This document shows positions 30,646 to 38,452 of a stretch of DNA of 64,000 bases, in pieces (the first letter of the stretch is position 1; each line of letters opens with the position of its first letter). The position numbers and the translations under genes were made by a program. The DNA comes from Nocardioides scoriae (GTDB lineage: Bacteria; Actinomycetota; Actinomycetes; Propionibacteriales; Nocardioidaceae): assembly GCF_900104965.1 (NCBI RefSeq), contig NZ_LT629757.1, positions 1,984,001 to 2,048,000 of the forward strand, in the 5' to 3' direction. Below the pieces are notes generated by a model. That model was not told the DNA's origin. It saw nothing but the letters and a program-made list of their open reading frames with translations, and made no database searches.

Positions 30646-31170
30646 GTGAGCGGCCCCCACTTCCGTGCCTCCGAGCGGCCCGGTCCGGTGCGGTGGTCCC
30701 GCCCGGTCCGTGTCGGCCTCCTGCGCGGCGGCGTCCTGCTCGCGGCGGCCGCCGCGGTCGCCTGGCTCGCGCCCACCGCCCCCGGGCTCGTGCTCGCCGC
30801 CGGCCTCGCCGGACTTGCTCTCGCGCACCTGCTCCGCTCGCTGCTGCGGCTTCCGGCGGTCCGTGTCGACGAGAGCGGCATCCGCACCTCGTGGACCCGC
30901 GGCGCCGCCGGGCTGGTCGGCTGGGACGAGGTCACGCGGATCCGGCGCGACGGCCGGGTGGTCGTCGTGGCCGTCCACCACCCCGCCGACGTCGTACGCC
31001 GCGCCCCGCGGTGGCGCCGACGCCACCTGCTCCGCCTCGAGCGCGACCACGGCTCCCCCGTCGTGATCGACCGCCACGTGCTGGGCGCCGACCCGACCGC
31101 CCACCTCATCCGGCTGCACCACTGGCGCAACCACGTGGCGTGGTCCCGCGACCGGGCGGCACGGAGCTGA
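30646..31170 (+). CDS. PH-like domain membrane protein
   Basis: 174 residues. After ~25 residues come two closely packed hydrophobic segments (GGVLLAAAAAVAWLAP and GLVLAAGLAGLALAHLL), then a cytoplasmic beta-rich domain (LPAVRVDESGIRTSW, GLVGWDEVTRIRRDGRVVVVAV, VVIDRHVLGADPTAHLIRLHHW) that follows the bacterial PH fold with its closing helix, as in STM3941-like proteins. The function is unknown. GTG 30646 is preferred because GGGAGG lies 10 nt upstream; ATG 30637 would overlap that site. Confidence 0.65.
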   Translation: MSGPHFRASERPGPVRWSRPVRVGLLRGGVLLAAAAAVAWLAPTAPGLVLAAGLAGLALAHLLRSLLRLPAVRVDESGIRTSWTRGAAGLVGWDEVTRIRRDGRVVVVAVHHPADVVRRAPRWRRRHLLRLERDHGSPVVIDRHVLGADPTAHLIRLHHWRNHVAWSRDRAARS

Positions 31171-31260
31171 CACGCGCTGCCATGCGGCGTACGACTCGGA
31201 CGGAACGGGCGTCCAGGTCAGGCAATACTGCCCGCTGAACCGGACATCTCGCCCACCGGC

Positions 31261-31294
31261 GGGCAGTTTCACCGGTCGACCGGGGAAACTGCCC
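31261..31294. terminator. Hairpin between convergent PH-like and cutC genes
   Basis: GGGCAGTTTC (31261-31270) pairs with GAAACTGCCC (31285-31294); the loop holds an inner palindrome CCGGTCGACCGG. A 3-4 bp extension is possible. It sits 91 bp after one stop and 8 bp before the other. Confidence 0.65.
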
Positions 31295-31301
31295 CGACCC
31301 C

Positions 31302-32012
31302 TCAGCCCGCCGGGATCCCGAGCGCCCGGCTGACGGCGTCGTCGATCAGCATCCGCCAGGTGCGCACCCGGTGGGCGTCGACGGAGGCGCGGGTCCAGGA
31401 GCCGCTCTCGCGGGCCGAGGACCCGATCGCGAAGCGGCGCACGCCGGCGCGGACCAGCCACGGGACCAGCTCGGGCGTGAGGCCGCCACCGGCGACGAGC
31501 AGGTCGGCGAGCGAGGGGTCCTCGCGGAGGCGGGCGATGAGCTCCTCGACGCCGTGCTCGAGGCCACGGGTGGAGCCGGCGGACAGGACGCCGTCGAGGT
31601 TCGGCAGCCGGCGCACGTCGCGCCAGGCCCGCGGGACCTCCAGCGCGGTGTCGAAGCCGTGGTAGAGCCAGGGGACGTCGCCGAGCTCGCGGGTGACCTC
31701 GGCGCAGGCCGGCCCGTCGATCTCGAGGTCGCGGTCGAGGAAGCCGAACGCGAGCCCCGTGGCGCCCAGCTCGAGGTAGTCGGTGCCGAGCAGCACCAGC
31801 CGGTGGAAGGGCAGCTCGTCGCGTCGCAGGACGACCCATACGGGCAGGTCGGTCTCGCGCACGACGGCCGAGACCAGCGCCGGCTCGGGCGAGACGTGGC
31901 CGGCCCCGGGGTCGGCGCTGAGCAGCAGCCGGTCGGCGCCGCCGGCCTGCGCCCCCGCGGCGTCGCGCGCCCGGGTGACGACGACGTCGAGATGTGCGGG
32001 GTCGCTTGTCAC
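31302..32012 (-). CDS. cutC: CutC family protein
   Basis: 236 residues, TIM-barrel CutC fold. Recognisable strands: DVVVTRARDAAGAQAGGADRLLLSADPGAG, LPVWVVLRRDELPF, LGATGLAFGFLDRDLEIDG, WLYHGFDTALEVPRAWRDVRRL, GVLSAGSTRGLEHGVEEL, DLLVAGGGLTPELVPWL. The family is named copper homeostasis protein from E. coli work, but a role in copper binding is doubtful and the enzyme activity is unknown. The start is GTG 32012, only 9 bp from the divergent start of the next gene. The N-terminus is shorter than in E. coli CutC. Confidence 0.82.
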   Translation of the reverse strand: MTSDPAHLDVVVTRARDAAGAQAGGADRLLLSADPGAGHVSPEPALVSAVVRETDLPVWVVLRRDELPFHRLVLLGTDYLELGATGLAFGFLDRDLEIDGPACAEVTRELGDVPWLYHGFDTALEVPRAWRDVRRLPNLDGVLSAGSTRGLEHGVEELIARLREDPSLADLLVAGGGLTPELVPWLVRAGVRRFAIGSSARESGSWTRASVDAHRVRTWRMLIDDAVSRALGIPAG

Positions 32013-32021
32013 ACTGTCATC

Positions 32022-32396
32022 GTGACATCCCCCGACCCCGTCGTGACGGCACGCGCCCTGGTGTTGCGCGACCTCGAGACCACGGGCGTCGCCGACGCCG
32101 AGACCGTCTCCATCCTCGAGACGGCCCTGGCCGACCGGGGCTGGTGGCTCGAGCAGTGGGCGGAGGGCCGCGACTTCGTCGTCGGGCTGGTGGCCCAGGA
32201 CGTGCAGGACGCGCTGCTCGACTCGCGCGGCCGCTGGCCGCTGTGCCGGTGGTGCGACGACCTCGACCCCCACCCGGTGCACGTGCACCCCGACCTGGGC
32301 GGCCCCGATCCGACGTGGGTCTGCGAGCGGTCGCAGATCGCCGTCGGCGCGGTGGGCGACCTCCCCCGCACCCCTCCCCCGCTCACCGGCCCCTAG
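32022..32396 (+). CDS. Hypothetical protein with Cys/His cluster
   Basis: 124 residues, not recognised. It starts at GTG 32022 (MTSPDPVVTARALVLRDLE). The first two thirds look helical and acidic (VSILETALADRGWWLEQWAEGRDFVVGLVAQDVQDAL). The C-terminal third has PLCRWCDDLDPHPVHVHPDLG and WVCERS, a C-x2-C-x7-H...C set that could hold a zinc ion. The start codon is 9 bp from the divergent cutC start, and both begin GTGACA. It converges on the GntR gene. Function unknown. Confidence 0.65.
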   Translation: MTSPDPVVTARALVLRDLETTGVADAETVSILETALADRGWWLEQWAEGRDFVVGLVAQDVQDALLDSRGRWPLCRWCDDLDPHPVHVHPDLGGPDPTWVCERSQIAVGAVGDLPRTPPPLTGP

Positions 32397-32421
32397 CGGG
32401 ACGTCGGCGGGGCGCTGCCCG

Positions 32422-33162
32422 CTAGCGCAGGTGCTCGGGGCGCAGCACCGGCACCCACAGAGTGTAGCGGTCGGCGCGGTAGACGCTGCGCGTCACCTCG
32501 ACGACGTTCTCGCGGCAGAACGCCCGGCGCGAGATGTGCAGCACCGGGGCGCCGGGGTCGAGCTCGAGGTGCTCGGCCTCCTCCTCGGTGGCGATGCCGG
32601 CCAGCACGGAGTCCTCGCCCCACGTCGGCATCAGGTCGCGCATGGCGAGCCAGAAGTAGAGGCTGCTCGGCAGCGCCTCGTCGAGGAAGCTGGGGAACAG
32701 GTCGAGCGAGAGGTAGACGTGCTGGATCGCCATCGGCACGCTGTCGGCCAGCCGCAGCCGCTGCCAGTGCACGATCGCGGAGCCCTCCTCGATCTCCAGC
32801 GCGCGGGCGACGCCGGGACCGGCGCTCTCGCGGCGGGCGAGCAGGGTGCGCGACTCGGGCTTCTTGCCGCGCCGCTCCATCTCCTCGGTGTACGCCGAGA
32901 GCCGCATCTGCATGTCGATGAGCGGCTTGGTGACGAAGGTGCCGCGACCGGCCACGCGCTCCAGCAGCCCCTGGGCCACGAGCGCGTCGATGGCGTGGCG
33001 CACCGTCATCCGGGCCACGCCGAACTGCTCGGCCAGGTCACGCTCGGACGGCGCGGGCGTGCCCGGCTCGGCGCTCACGATGACCGAACGGACGTACTCG
33101 CGGACGAGCACGTGCTTGCGGCCCCGACGCCCGCCGCCTCGCGACGATCGCTCCTCAGTCAC
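32422..33162 (-). CDS. GntR/HutC family regulator with UTRA domain
   Basis: 246 residues. N-terminal winged helix: KHVLVREYVRSVIVSAEPGTPAPSERDLAEQFGVARMTVRHAIDALVAQGLLERVAGRGTFVTKP is a complete GntR HTH and wing. The UTRA ligand domain follows (MRLSAYTEEMERRGKKPESRTL ... HWQRLRLADSVPMAIQHVYLSL). The hinge and UTRA resemble DasR/NagR, which sense amino-sugar phosphates, but ligand identity cannot be read from sequence. GTG 33162 lies behind a GAGGAG-containing leader. No sugar operon is adjacent; the nearest downstream gene on the same strand, beyond the + gene at 32022, is cutC. Confidence 0.9.
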   Translation of the reverse strand: MTEERSSRGGGRRGRKHVLVREYVRSVIVSAEPGTPAPSERDLAEQFGVARMTVRHAIDALVAQGLLERVAGRGTFVTKPLIDMQMRLSAYTEEMERRGKKPESRTLLARRESAGPGVARALEIEEGSAIVHWQRLRLADSVPMAIQHVYLSLDLFPSFLDEALPSSLYFWLAMRDLMPTWGEDSVLAGIATEEEAEHLELDPGAPVLHISRRAFCRENVVEVTRSVYRADRYTLWVPVLRPEHLR

Positions 33163-33276
33163 CTCTGTGCGCTCCTCTGTCCGCTGGCCGCGCCCCGACC
33201 CGCCAGTGCACCGTAGCCAACCCCGCAACGCTGGGGGGCCTCGACTGCGCGACATCCTAGGGCAGAGAGGCCGGTC

Positions 33277-35814
33277 TCACTCGTGCTCGATCGCACGCAG
33301 GACGTCCAGCCTCGCCGCCCGGCGCGCGGGGAGCACGGCGGCCACCAGCCCGATGACGACCGCGGCGACCAGGTAGAGCCCCAGGCTGCCCCACGGCACC
33401 CGGGTCACCTCGAGGCCCTCGTCGCGCAGCGAGGCCATCAGCGCGATCCCGAACACCAGCCCCATCGCGAGGCCGAGGACCGCGCCCAGCACCGCGATCG
33501 CCACCGACTCCAGGCCGATCATGCGGCGCAGCCGGCGCCGGTCCATGCCGATCGCCCGCAGCAGGCCGATCTCGCGGGTGCGCTCGATGACCGACAGGCC
33601 GAGGGTGTTGACCACGCCCAGGACCGCGATCACCAGGGCGAGGCCGAGCAGGGCGTAGATCATCAGCACCAGCCGGTCGATGGGCGCGCGCTGCTCCGCG
33701 GCGTACTCCGTCTGGTCCTTGACCGTGAGGATCGGCAGGTCGGCGGTGGCCTTCTCGATCTCGTCGCTGACCCGGCCGCCGTCGGCGCCGGGGGCCAGCG
33801 AGACCAGCAGCGCCGAGTCCTCGACGGGGTAGCCGCCCCGCTCCAGGACGCCCAGCGTGGTCAGGTAGCTCGCGAACGCCGCGTCGTGGATGCCGACCAC
33901 CCGCAGCCGGGTGCGGCCCTCGGGGAAGCGCAGCACGATGCTGTCGCCCACCCCGACGCCGAGCTCCTGGGCCTTGTCCTGGCTCAGCACGACCGACTCG
34001 CCCCGCAGGTCCGCGAGCGACCCGGCCACGAGGTCCAGGCGCAGCACGTCGGGCAGGGTCGCGGGGTCGGCGGCGGTGAGGAAGGCACGCTCGCCGTCGA
34101 CGCGGGTCTCCGCCGAGCGCAGCCGGGTCACCGAGCCGACGCCCGGCTGGCGCTCCACGCGCTGGGCGATCTCGGGGCTGAAGGCCTGCCCGATGGCGTT
34201 GCTCACCACGATGTCGCCCACGAAGGTGCGCGCCACCGTCTGGTCGACGCTCGCCTTGGCCGAGGTGCCGGCGATCGACATCGTGGTGACCAGGGTGAGG
34301 CCGATCATCAGCGCCGAGGCGGTGGCCGCCGTGCGACGCGGGTTGCGCAGCGCGTTCTGGCCGGCCAGCCGGCCCGTCGTCCCGAACACCCGGCGGTACG
34401 CCGCGGCGACCGCGCCGAGGAACGGCAGCGCGATCACCGGGCTGGCCGTCGCGACCCCCAGCATGGCCAGCAGCGCGCCGAAGCCGACCCAGTAGCCGGG
34501 CCGCGGCACGTCGGCGAACAGCCCCGTCGCCCCGGCGGCGACCCCGGCCAGCACCATCAGCGTGCCGACCACGAAGCGCCGCCGCAGCGCCGACTCGGGC
34601 ATGGCCACGTCGTCGCGGAGGGCGGCGACCGGCGGGATCCGGGCCGACCGGCGGGCCGGGAGGTACGCCGCGACGACCGTGACCAGGACGCCCACGGCGA
34701 CGGCGGCGACCGGCGTGCGCCAGGCGATGACCAGCGACTGGGCGCTCAGGTCGAGCCCGAAGCGTCCGAACAGCGCCCGGATCCCGAGGGCGAGCAGCAC
34801 CCCGACCCCCAGGCCCACGGCGCTGCCGGCGAGCCCCACGACCAGCGCCTCGAAGAGCACCGAGCGGGTCACCTGCCCCCGGGAGGCGCCGAGGGCGCGC
34901 AGCAGCGCCAGCTCGCGGCTGCGCTGGGCCACCAGCATCGAGAAGGTGTTGACGATGAGGAAGCTGCCCACGACCAGCGAGATGCCGGCGAAGACGAGCA
35001 GGAAGACGGTGAGGAACGAGATCGCCTGCAGCAGGTCGCTGGCCGACTCGGCCGCCGCCTTCGTGCCGGTGGTGGCCTCGAAGCCGCGTGGCAGGACCCG
35101 GGCGACCCGGTCGCGCAGCTCCTCCTGGGAGACGCCGTCGGCGGCGGTGACCCACACGGAGTTGTAGACGTCGCGGCCCTGGAGGAACAGCTCCTGGGCG
35201 GCGGGGGTCGAGAAGATCGCGACGCTGGCGCCGTTGAGCGAGCCGCCGTCGGGGAAGTCGGCGATCCCCACCAGCCGGGGCGTCAGCACCGCTCGTCGCC
35301 CGACGTTCACCAGCCGGATCTTCTCGCCCAGGCCGTAGCCCGCCCGGCGGGCCGTGCCCGCGTCCAGCGCCACCTCGTCCTGCCCCTGCGGGTCTTCCCC
35401 CCGCACCACCTGCAGCGGCTGCACGCCACCGGCCGCCAGCGCGCCGGTCGCGTTGCGCCACAGGCCCGGGGAGCCCTGGCCGCCGACGACGCGGCCGTTC
35501 TTGCCGATGACGAACACGCCCGAGCCCGACGCCTGGCCGTCGGCGCGGGCGGCGCCCGGCACCTCGGCCAGCCGGTCGACGAGCGCGGCGGGCACCGTCA
35601 GCGTCGTGCGCTCGGCGCCGCTCTGCTGGGCTCCGGTGGGCTGCACCACGACGTCGCCGACCGAGCTGTCGAAGATCGAGGTGAAGCTGCGGTCCAGGGT
35701 GTCGGTGAAGATCAGGGTGCCGGCCACGAAGGCGACGCCCAGCACGATCGCGAAGGTGCTGGTCAGCAGCCGCAGCTTGCGACCCAGCAGGCTCCGCCAG
35801 GCGGCGTGGAGCAC
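33277..35814 (-). CDS. ABC transporter permease, FtsX family (large)
   Basis: 845 residues. An N-terminal transmembrane helix (LRLLTSTFAIVLGVAFVAGTLIF) and MacB-like periplasmic domain precede three FtsX helices (FLLVFAGISLVVGSFLIVNTFSMLVAQRSRELALLRALGAS); the same layout repeats in the second half, with a final ALLGLALVIAVLGVVNTLGLSVIERTREIGLLRAIGM and C-terminal three-helix core. This is the 10-segment duplicated permease type used for lipoprotein or lipid/peptide export. It starts at GTG 35814, one base after the ATPase stop codon, forming a two-gene operon. Confidence 0.92.
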   Translation of the reverse strand: MLHAAWRSLLGRKLRLLTSTFAIVLGVAFVAGTLIFTDTLDRSFTSIFDSSVGDVVVQPTGAQQSGAERTTLTVPAALVDRLAEVPGAARADGQASGSGVFVIGKNGRVVGGQGSPGLWRNATGALAAGGVQPLQVVRGEDPQGQDEVALDAGTARRAGYGLGEKIRLVNVGRRAVLTPRLVGIADFPDGGSLNGASVAIFSTPAAQELFLQGRDVYNSVWVTAADGVSQEELRDRVARVLPRGFEATTGTKAAAESASDLLQAISFLTVFLLVFAGISLVVGSFLIVNTFSMLVAQRSRELALLRALGASRGQVTRSVLFEALVVGLAGSAVGLGVGVLLALGIRALFGRFGLDLSAQSLVIAWRTPVAAVAVGVLVTVVAAYLPARRSARIPPVAALRDDVAMPESALRRRFVVGTLMVLAGVAAGATGLFADVPRPGYWVGFGALLAMLGVATASPVIALPFLGAVAAAYRRVFGTTGRLAGQNALRNPRRTAATASALMIGLTLVTTMSIAGTSAKASVDQTVARTFVGDIVVSNAIGQAFSPEIAQRVERQPGVGSVTRLRSAETRVDGERAFLTAADPATLPDVLRLDLVAGSLADLRGESVVLSQDKAQELGVGVGDSIVLRFPEGRTRLRVVGIHDAAFASYLTTLGVLERGGYPVEDSALLVSLAPGADGGRVSDEIEKATADLPILTVKDQTEYAAEQRAPIDRLVLMIYALLGLALVIAVLGVVNTLGLSVIERTREIGLLRAIGMDRRRLRRMIGLESVAIAVLGAVLGLAMGLVFGIALMASLRDEGLEVTRVPWGSLGLYLVAAVVIGLVAAVLPARRAARLDVLRAIEHE

Positions 35815-35815
35815 C

Positions 35816-36568
35816 TCAGGCCCCTGCGGCGGCGGCCGGCGGGTGCGGCTCGTGGAGCGTCATCTGCTCCAGCACGCCCTCGCGGGTGGGGTGCCGCAGC
35901 TCCCCGGCCAGGCGCCCGTCGGCCAGGAACACCACGCGGTCGGTGTACGCCGCGGCGACCGGGTCGTGGGTGACCATCACGATCGACTGGCCGAACTCGT
36001 CGACGGCCCGCCGCAGCAGCCCGAGCACCTCGGCCCCCGAGCGGGAGTCGAGGTTGCCGGTCGGCTCGTCGGCGAACACCACGGTGGGCCGGCTCATCAG
36101 GGCCCGCGCGACCGCGACGCGCTGCTGCTGCCCGCCCGAGAGCTGCTGGGGCCGGTGGTCGAGGCGGTCGCCGAGACCCACCGCGCCGACGACGAGGTCC
36201 CACCAGGCGGGGTCGGGCTTGCGGCCGGCCAGGGCGAGGGGCAGCGCGATGTTCTCCTCGGCGCTGAGGGTCGGCACCAGGTTGAAGGACTGGAACACGA
36301 AGCCGAGCTGCTCGCGGCGCAGCGTGGTCAGCCGCTTGTCGCTGAGCGCGGCGAGGTCGACGTCGCCCATCAGGACCTGGCCCGACGTGGGGGTGTCCAG
36401 CGCGGCGCAGCAGTGCATGAGGGTCGACTTGCCCGAGCCCGAGGGCCCCATGACGGCCGTGAACTCGCCCTCCCCCAGGTCGAGGGTGACGCCGTCGAGC
36501 GCGCGGACCTCGCCGCCCCCGGTCCCGTAGACCTTGGTCAGGTCCCGCACGCCCACCACCGCCGCCAT
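35816..36568 (-). CDS. ABC transporter ATP-binding protein (MacB/LolD type)
   Basis: 250 residues. Walker A GPSGSGKST, Q-loop FVFQSFNLVPTLSAEENI, signature LSGGQQQRVAVARAL, Walker B VVFADEPTGNLDS and H-loop VTHD are all complete; the NLDSRSG ending of Walker B is typical of LolD/MacB-type ATPases that partner FtsX-like permeases. It energises the permease encoded next. ATG 36568 has CAGACT 6 nt upstream. It is divergent from the carotenoid operon with a 117-bp shared gap. Confidence 0.94.
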   Translation of the reverse strand: MAAVVGVRDLTKVYGTGGGEVRALDGVTLDLGEGEFTAVMGPSGSGKSTLMHCCAALDTPTSGQVLMGDVDLAALSDKRLTTLRREQLGFVFQSFNLVPTLSAEENIALPLALAGRKPDPAWWDLVVGAVGLGDRLDHRPQQLSGGQQQRVAVARALMSRPTVVFADEPTGNLDSRSGAEVLGLLRRAVDEFGQSIVMVTHDPVAAAYTDRVVFLADGRLAGELRHPTREGVLEQMTLHEPHPPAAAAGA

Positions 36569-36645
36569 GCGACCAGTCTGCCCCCGGGTCCCTCGCGTGG
36601 CCGGACCGGGCAGGTCGCGGGCGGGCGGGGTTTCGCGACGCTGGC

Positions 36646-36651
36646 TAGGGT
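36646..36651 (+). promoter_or_regulatory. Candidate -10 box TAGGGT of the carotenoid operon
   Basis: TAGGGT lies 34 nt upstream of the idi start. Unlike many neighbours, idi has a leader with the ribosome-binding site CAGGAG (36671-36676). No clear -35 box is seen. Confidence 0.4.
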
Positions 36652-36685
36652 CGGAGGACACGAGCGAACACAGGAGTCCCAGCCC

Positions 36686-37285
36686 GTGACCAAGCACAGC
36701 CCGAGCCCGGCGGCGACCGTCCGGGCGAGCCCGGACGACGTGGTGCTGCTGGACGACGACGGCACCCCCCGCGGCACCGCCCCCCGCCTGTCGGTCCACG
36801 ACCACGCCACCCCGCTCCACCTCGCGTTCTCGCTCCACCTCGTCGACCCGGCCGGTCGCACGCTGCTGACCCGGCGCGCGCTGGGCAAGCGCACCTGGCC
36901 CGGCGTGTGGACCAACTCCTGCTGCGGCCACCCGCGTCCCGGGGAGGCCCCCGCCCAGGCCGCCCGCCGCCGCGTCGCCGAGGAGCTGGGCGTCGAGGTC
37001 GGCCCACCCACGCTGGTGCTGCCCGACTTCCGCTACCGCGCCGTGGACGCCGGCGGCGTCGTCGAGCACGAGGTCTGCCCCGTCCACGTGGCGCACGTCG
37101 AGGCCGACGTCCCCGTGCGACCCGACCCCGACGAGGTCGGCGAGCACGCGTGGGTCGCCTGGGCCGACCTCCACGAGTCGGTGCGCCGCACCCCGGTCGT
37201 CTTCAGCCCGTGGATGGTGCTCCAGGTCCTCCAGATCGGCGCCTCCCCCGACTGGCTGCCCCCCGCCGGGGGCTCCGGATCGTGA
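36686..37285 (+). CDS. idi: Isopentenyl-diphosphate delta-isomerase, type 1
   Basis: 199 residues. Nudix-fold type 1 IDI: HLAFSLHLVDPAGRTLLTRRALGKRTWPGVWTNSCCGHP holds the catalytic Cys (NSCCGHP) and metal-binding His; AARRRVAEELGVEV is the modified Nudix box, and VVEHEVCPVHVAHV supplies further Glu ligands. It interconverts IPP and DMAPP, feeding CrtE. GTG 36686 is preceded by CAGGAG at 9 nt. Its stop overlaps the GTG of crtE (GTGA), so this is the first gene of the rightward carotenoid operon. Confidence 0.94.
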   Translation: MTKHSPSPAATVRASPDDVVLLDDDGTPRGTAPRLSVHDHATPLHLAFSLHLVDPAGRTLLTRRALGKRTWPGVWTNSCCGHPRPGEAPAQAARRRVAEELGVEVGPPTLVLPDFRYRAVDAGGVVEHEVCPVHVAHVEADVPVRPDPDEVGEHAWVAWADLHESVRRTPVVFSPWMVLQVLQIGASPDWLPPAGGSGS

Positions 37286-38400
37286 ACGCCCTCGCCATGC
37301 CGGTGCCGCCCGCGGTCCCCGACCGGACCCAGACCCTGGACGACGTCGAGCGCTGCCTCGCCGACCGGCTGGAGGCGCTCGGCGTGGAGTGGCGGCGGGA
37401 CTGCGAGACCGAGGACGCCGTCCTTGGCGCGACCGACGTGCCCGAGCTGCTGACCCGCCTCGTGCAGTCGGGTGGGAAGCGGTTCCGCCCGCTGCTGTGC
37501 CACTGGGGCTGGGTCGCGGTCGGCGGGGCCCGCCGCCCCGGACCGACCGGCGACAGCCACGCCGACCTCGTCACCCTCGGGGCGGCGCTGGAGCTGCTGC
37601 ACGCCTTCGCGCTCGCCCAGGACGACGTCATGGACCGCTCCCGCACCCGGCGCGGCCAGAGCGCCCTGCACGTCGTGGCCGCCACCCGGCACCGCGAGGT
37701 GGCCGGGCGCGACGACGCCGACCGCTACGGCGACAGCATCGCCGTGCTGGCGGGCGACCTGGGCCACGCCGAGGCCGACGCGATGGTGGCCGACCTGCCG
37801 CGCGCGGTCCGCACGCTGTGGCGCCGCACCTGCGTGGAGCTCGTCCGCGGCCAGGCCCGCGACCTCGGCGAGGCCGCCCGTGGAGGCGGTGAGCAGGCGC
37901 TGCGACGCGCCCTCGAGGTCGCCCGTGCCAAGTCCGGCGCCTACACGATCCAGCGACCCCTCGAGCTCGGCGCCACCGTCGGTGGCGCGTCGGGCGAGGC
38001 GCTGGCACCGCTGTCGCTCTACGGCCGCCTGCTGGGCGAGGCCTTCGCCCTGCGCGACGACCTGCTCGGCGTGTGGGGCCACCCGGAGCAGACCGGCAAG
38101 CCGGTCGGCGACGACCTGCGGCTCGGCAAGTCCACCGTGGTCCTCGCGCTCGCCGAGCAGCGCCTGGGCGGCCCCGACGCCCGGGCCGTGGCCCGGATCC
38201 GCCGCCAGCAGCACGACGAGTCCGACGTCGGCGGCGTCGCCGACGCCATGGTGCGCGAGGGCGTGCGCGACGAGGTCGAGTCGATGGTCGAGGCCCGCAC
38301 CCGCGCCGCCGTGGCCGCGCTCGACGACGACCGCCTCACAGACGAGGGCGTCGCCGGTCTGACCGAGGTGGCCGACCAGGTCGCCTGGCGGACCTGGTGA
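37282..38400 (+). CDS. crtE: Geranylgeranyl diphosphate synthase
   Basis: 372 residues, polyprenyl synthetase. First Asp-rich motif DDVMDRSRTRRG in AFALAQDDVMDRS; second motif LRDDLLGVWGHPEQTGKP, with the DDxxG form common in actinobacterial enzymes; GGKRFRPLL binds IPP. Residues before the first Asp motif (LLHAFALAQ) are small or medium, fitting a C20 product. It condenses DMAPP and IPP to GGPP for phytoene. GTG 37282 overlaps the idi stop. A 52-bp gap with the ribosome-binding site CAGGAG separates it from crtI. Confidence 0.92.
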   Translation: MNALAMPVPPAVPDRTQTLDDVERCLADRLEALGVEWRRDCETEDAVLGATDVPELLTRLVQSGGKRFRPLLCHWGWVAVGGARRPGPTGDSHADLVTLGAALELLHAFALAQDDVMDRSRTRRGQSALHVVAATRHREVAGRDDADRYGDSIAVLAGDLGHAEADAMVADLPRAVRTLWRRTCVELVRGQARDLGEAARGGGEQALRRALEVARAKSGAYTIQRPLELGATVGGASGEALAPLSLYGRLLGEAFALRDDLLGVWGHPEQTGKPVGDDLRLGKSTVVLALAEQRLGGPDARAVARIRRQQHDESDVGGVADAMVREGVRDEVESMVEARTRAAVAALDDDRLTDEGVAGLTEVADQVAWRTW

Positions 38401-38452
38401 GCGCGACGCCCACCCCCCTGCCCCACCCCACGCCCGTCCCCAGGAGATCCCC

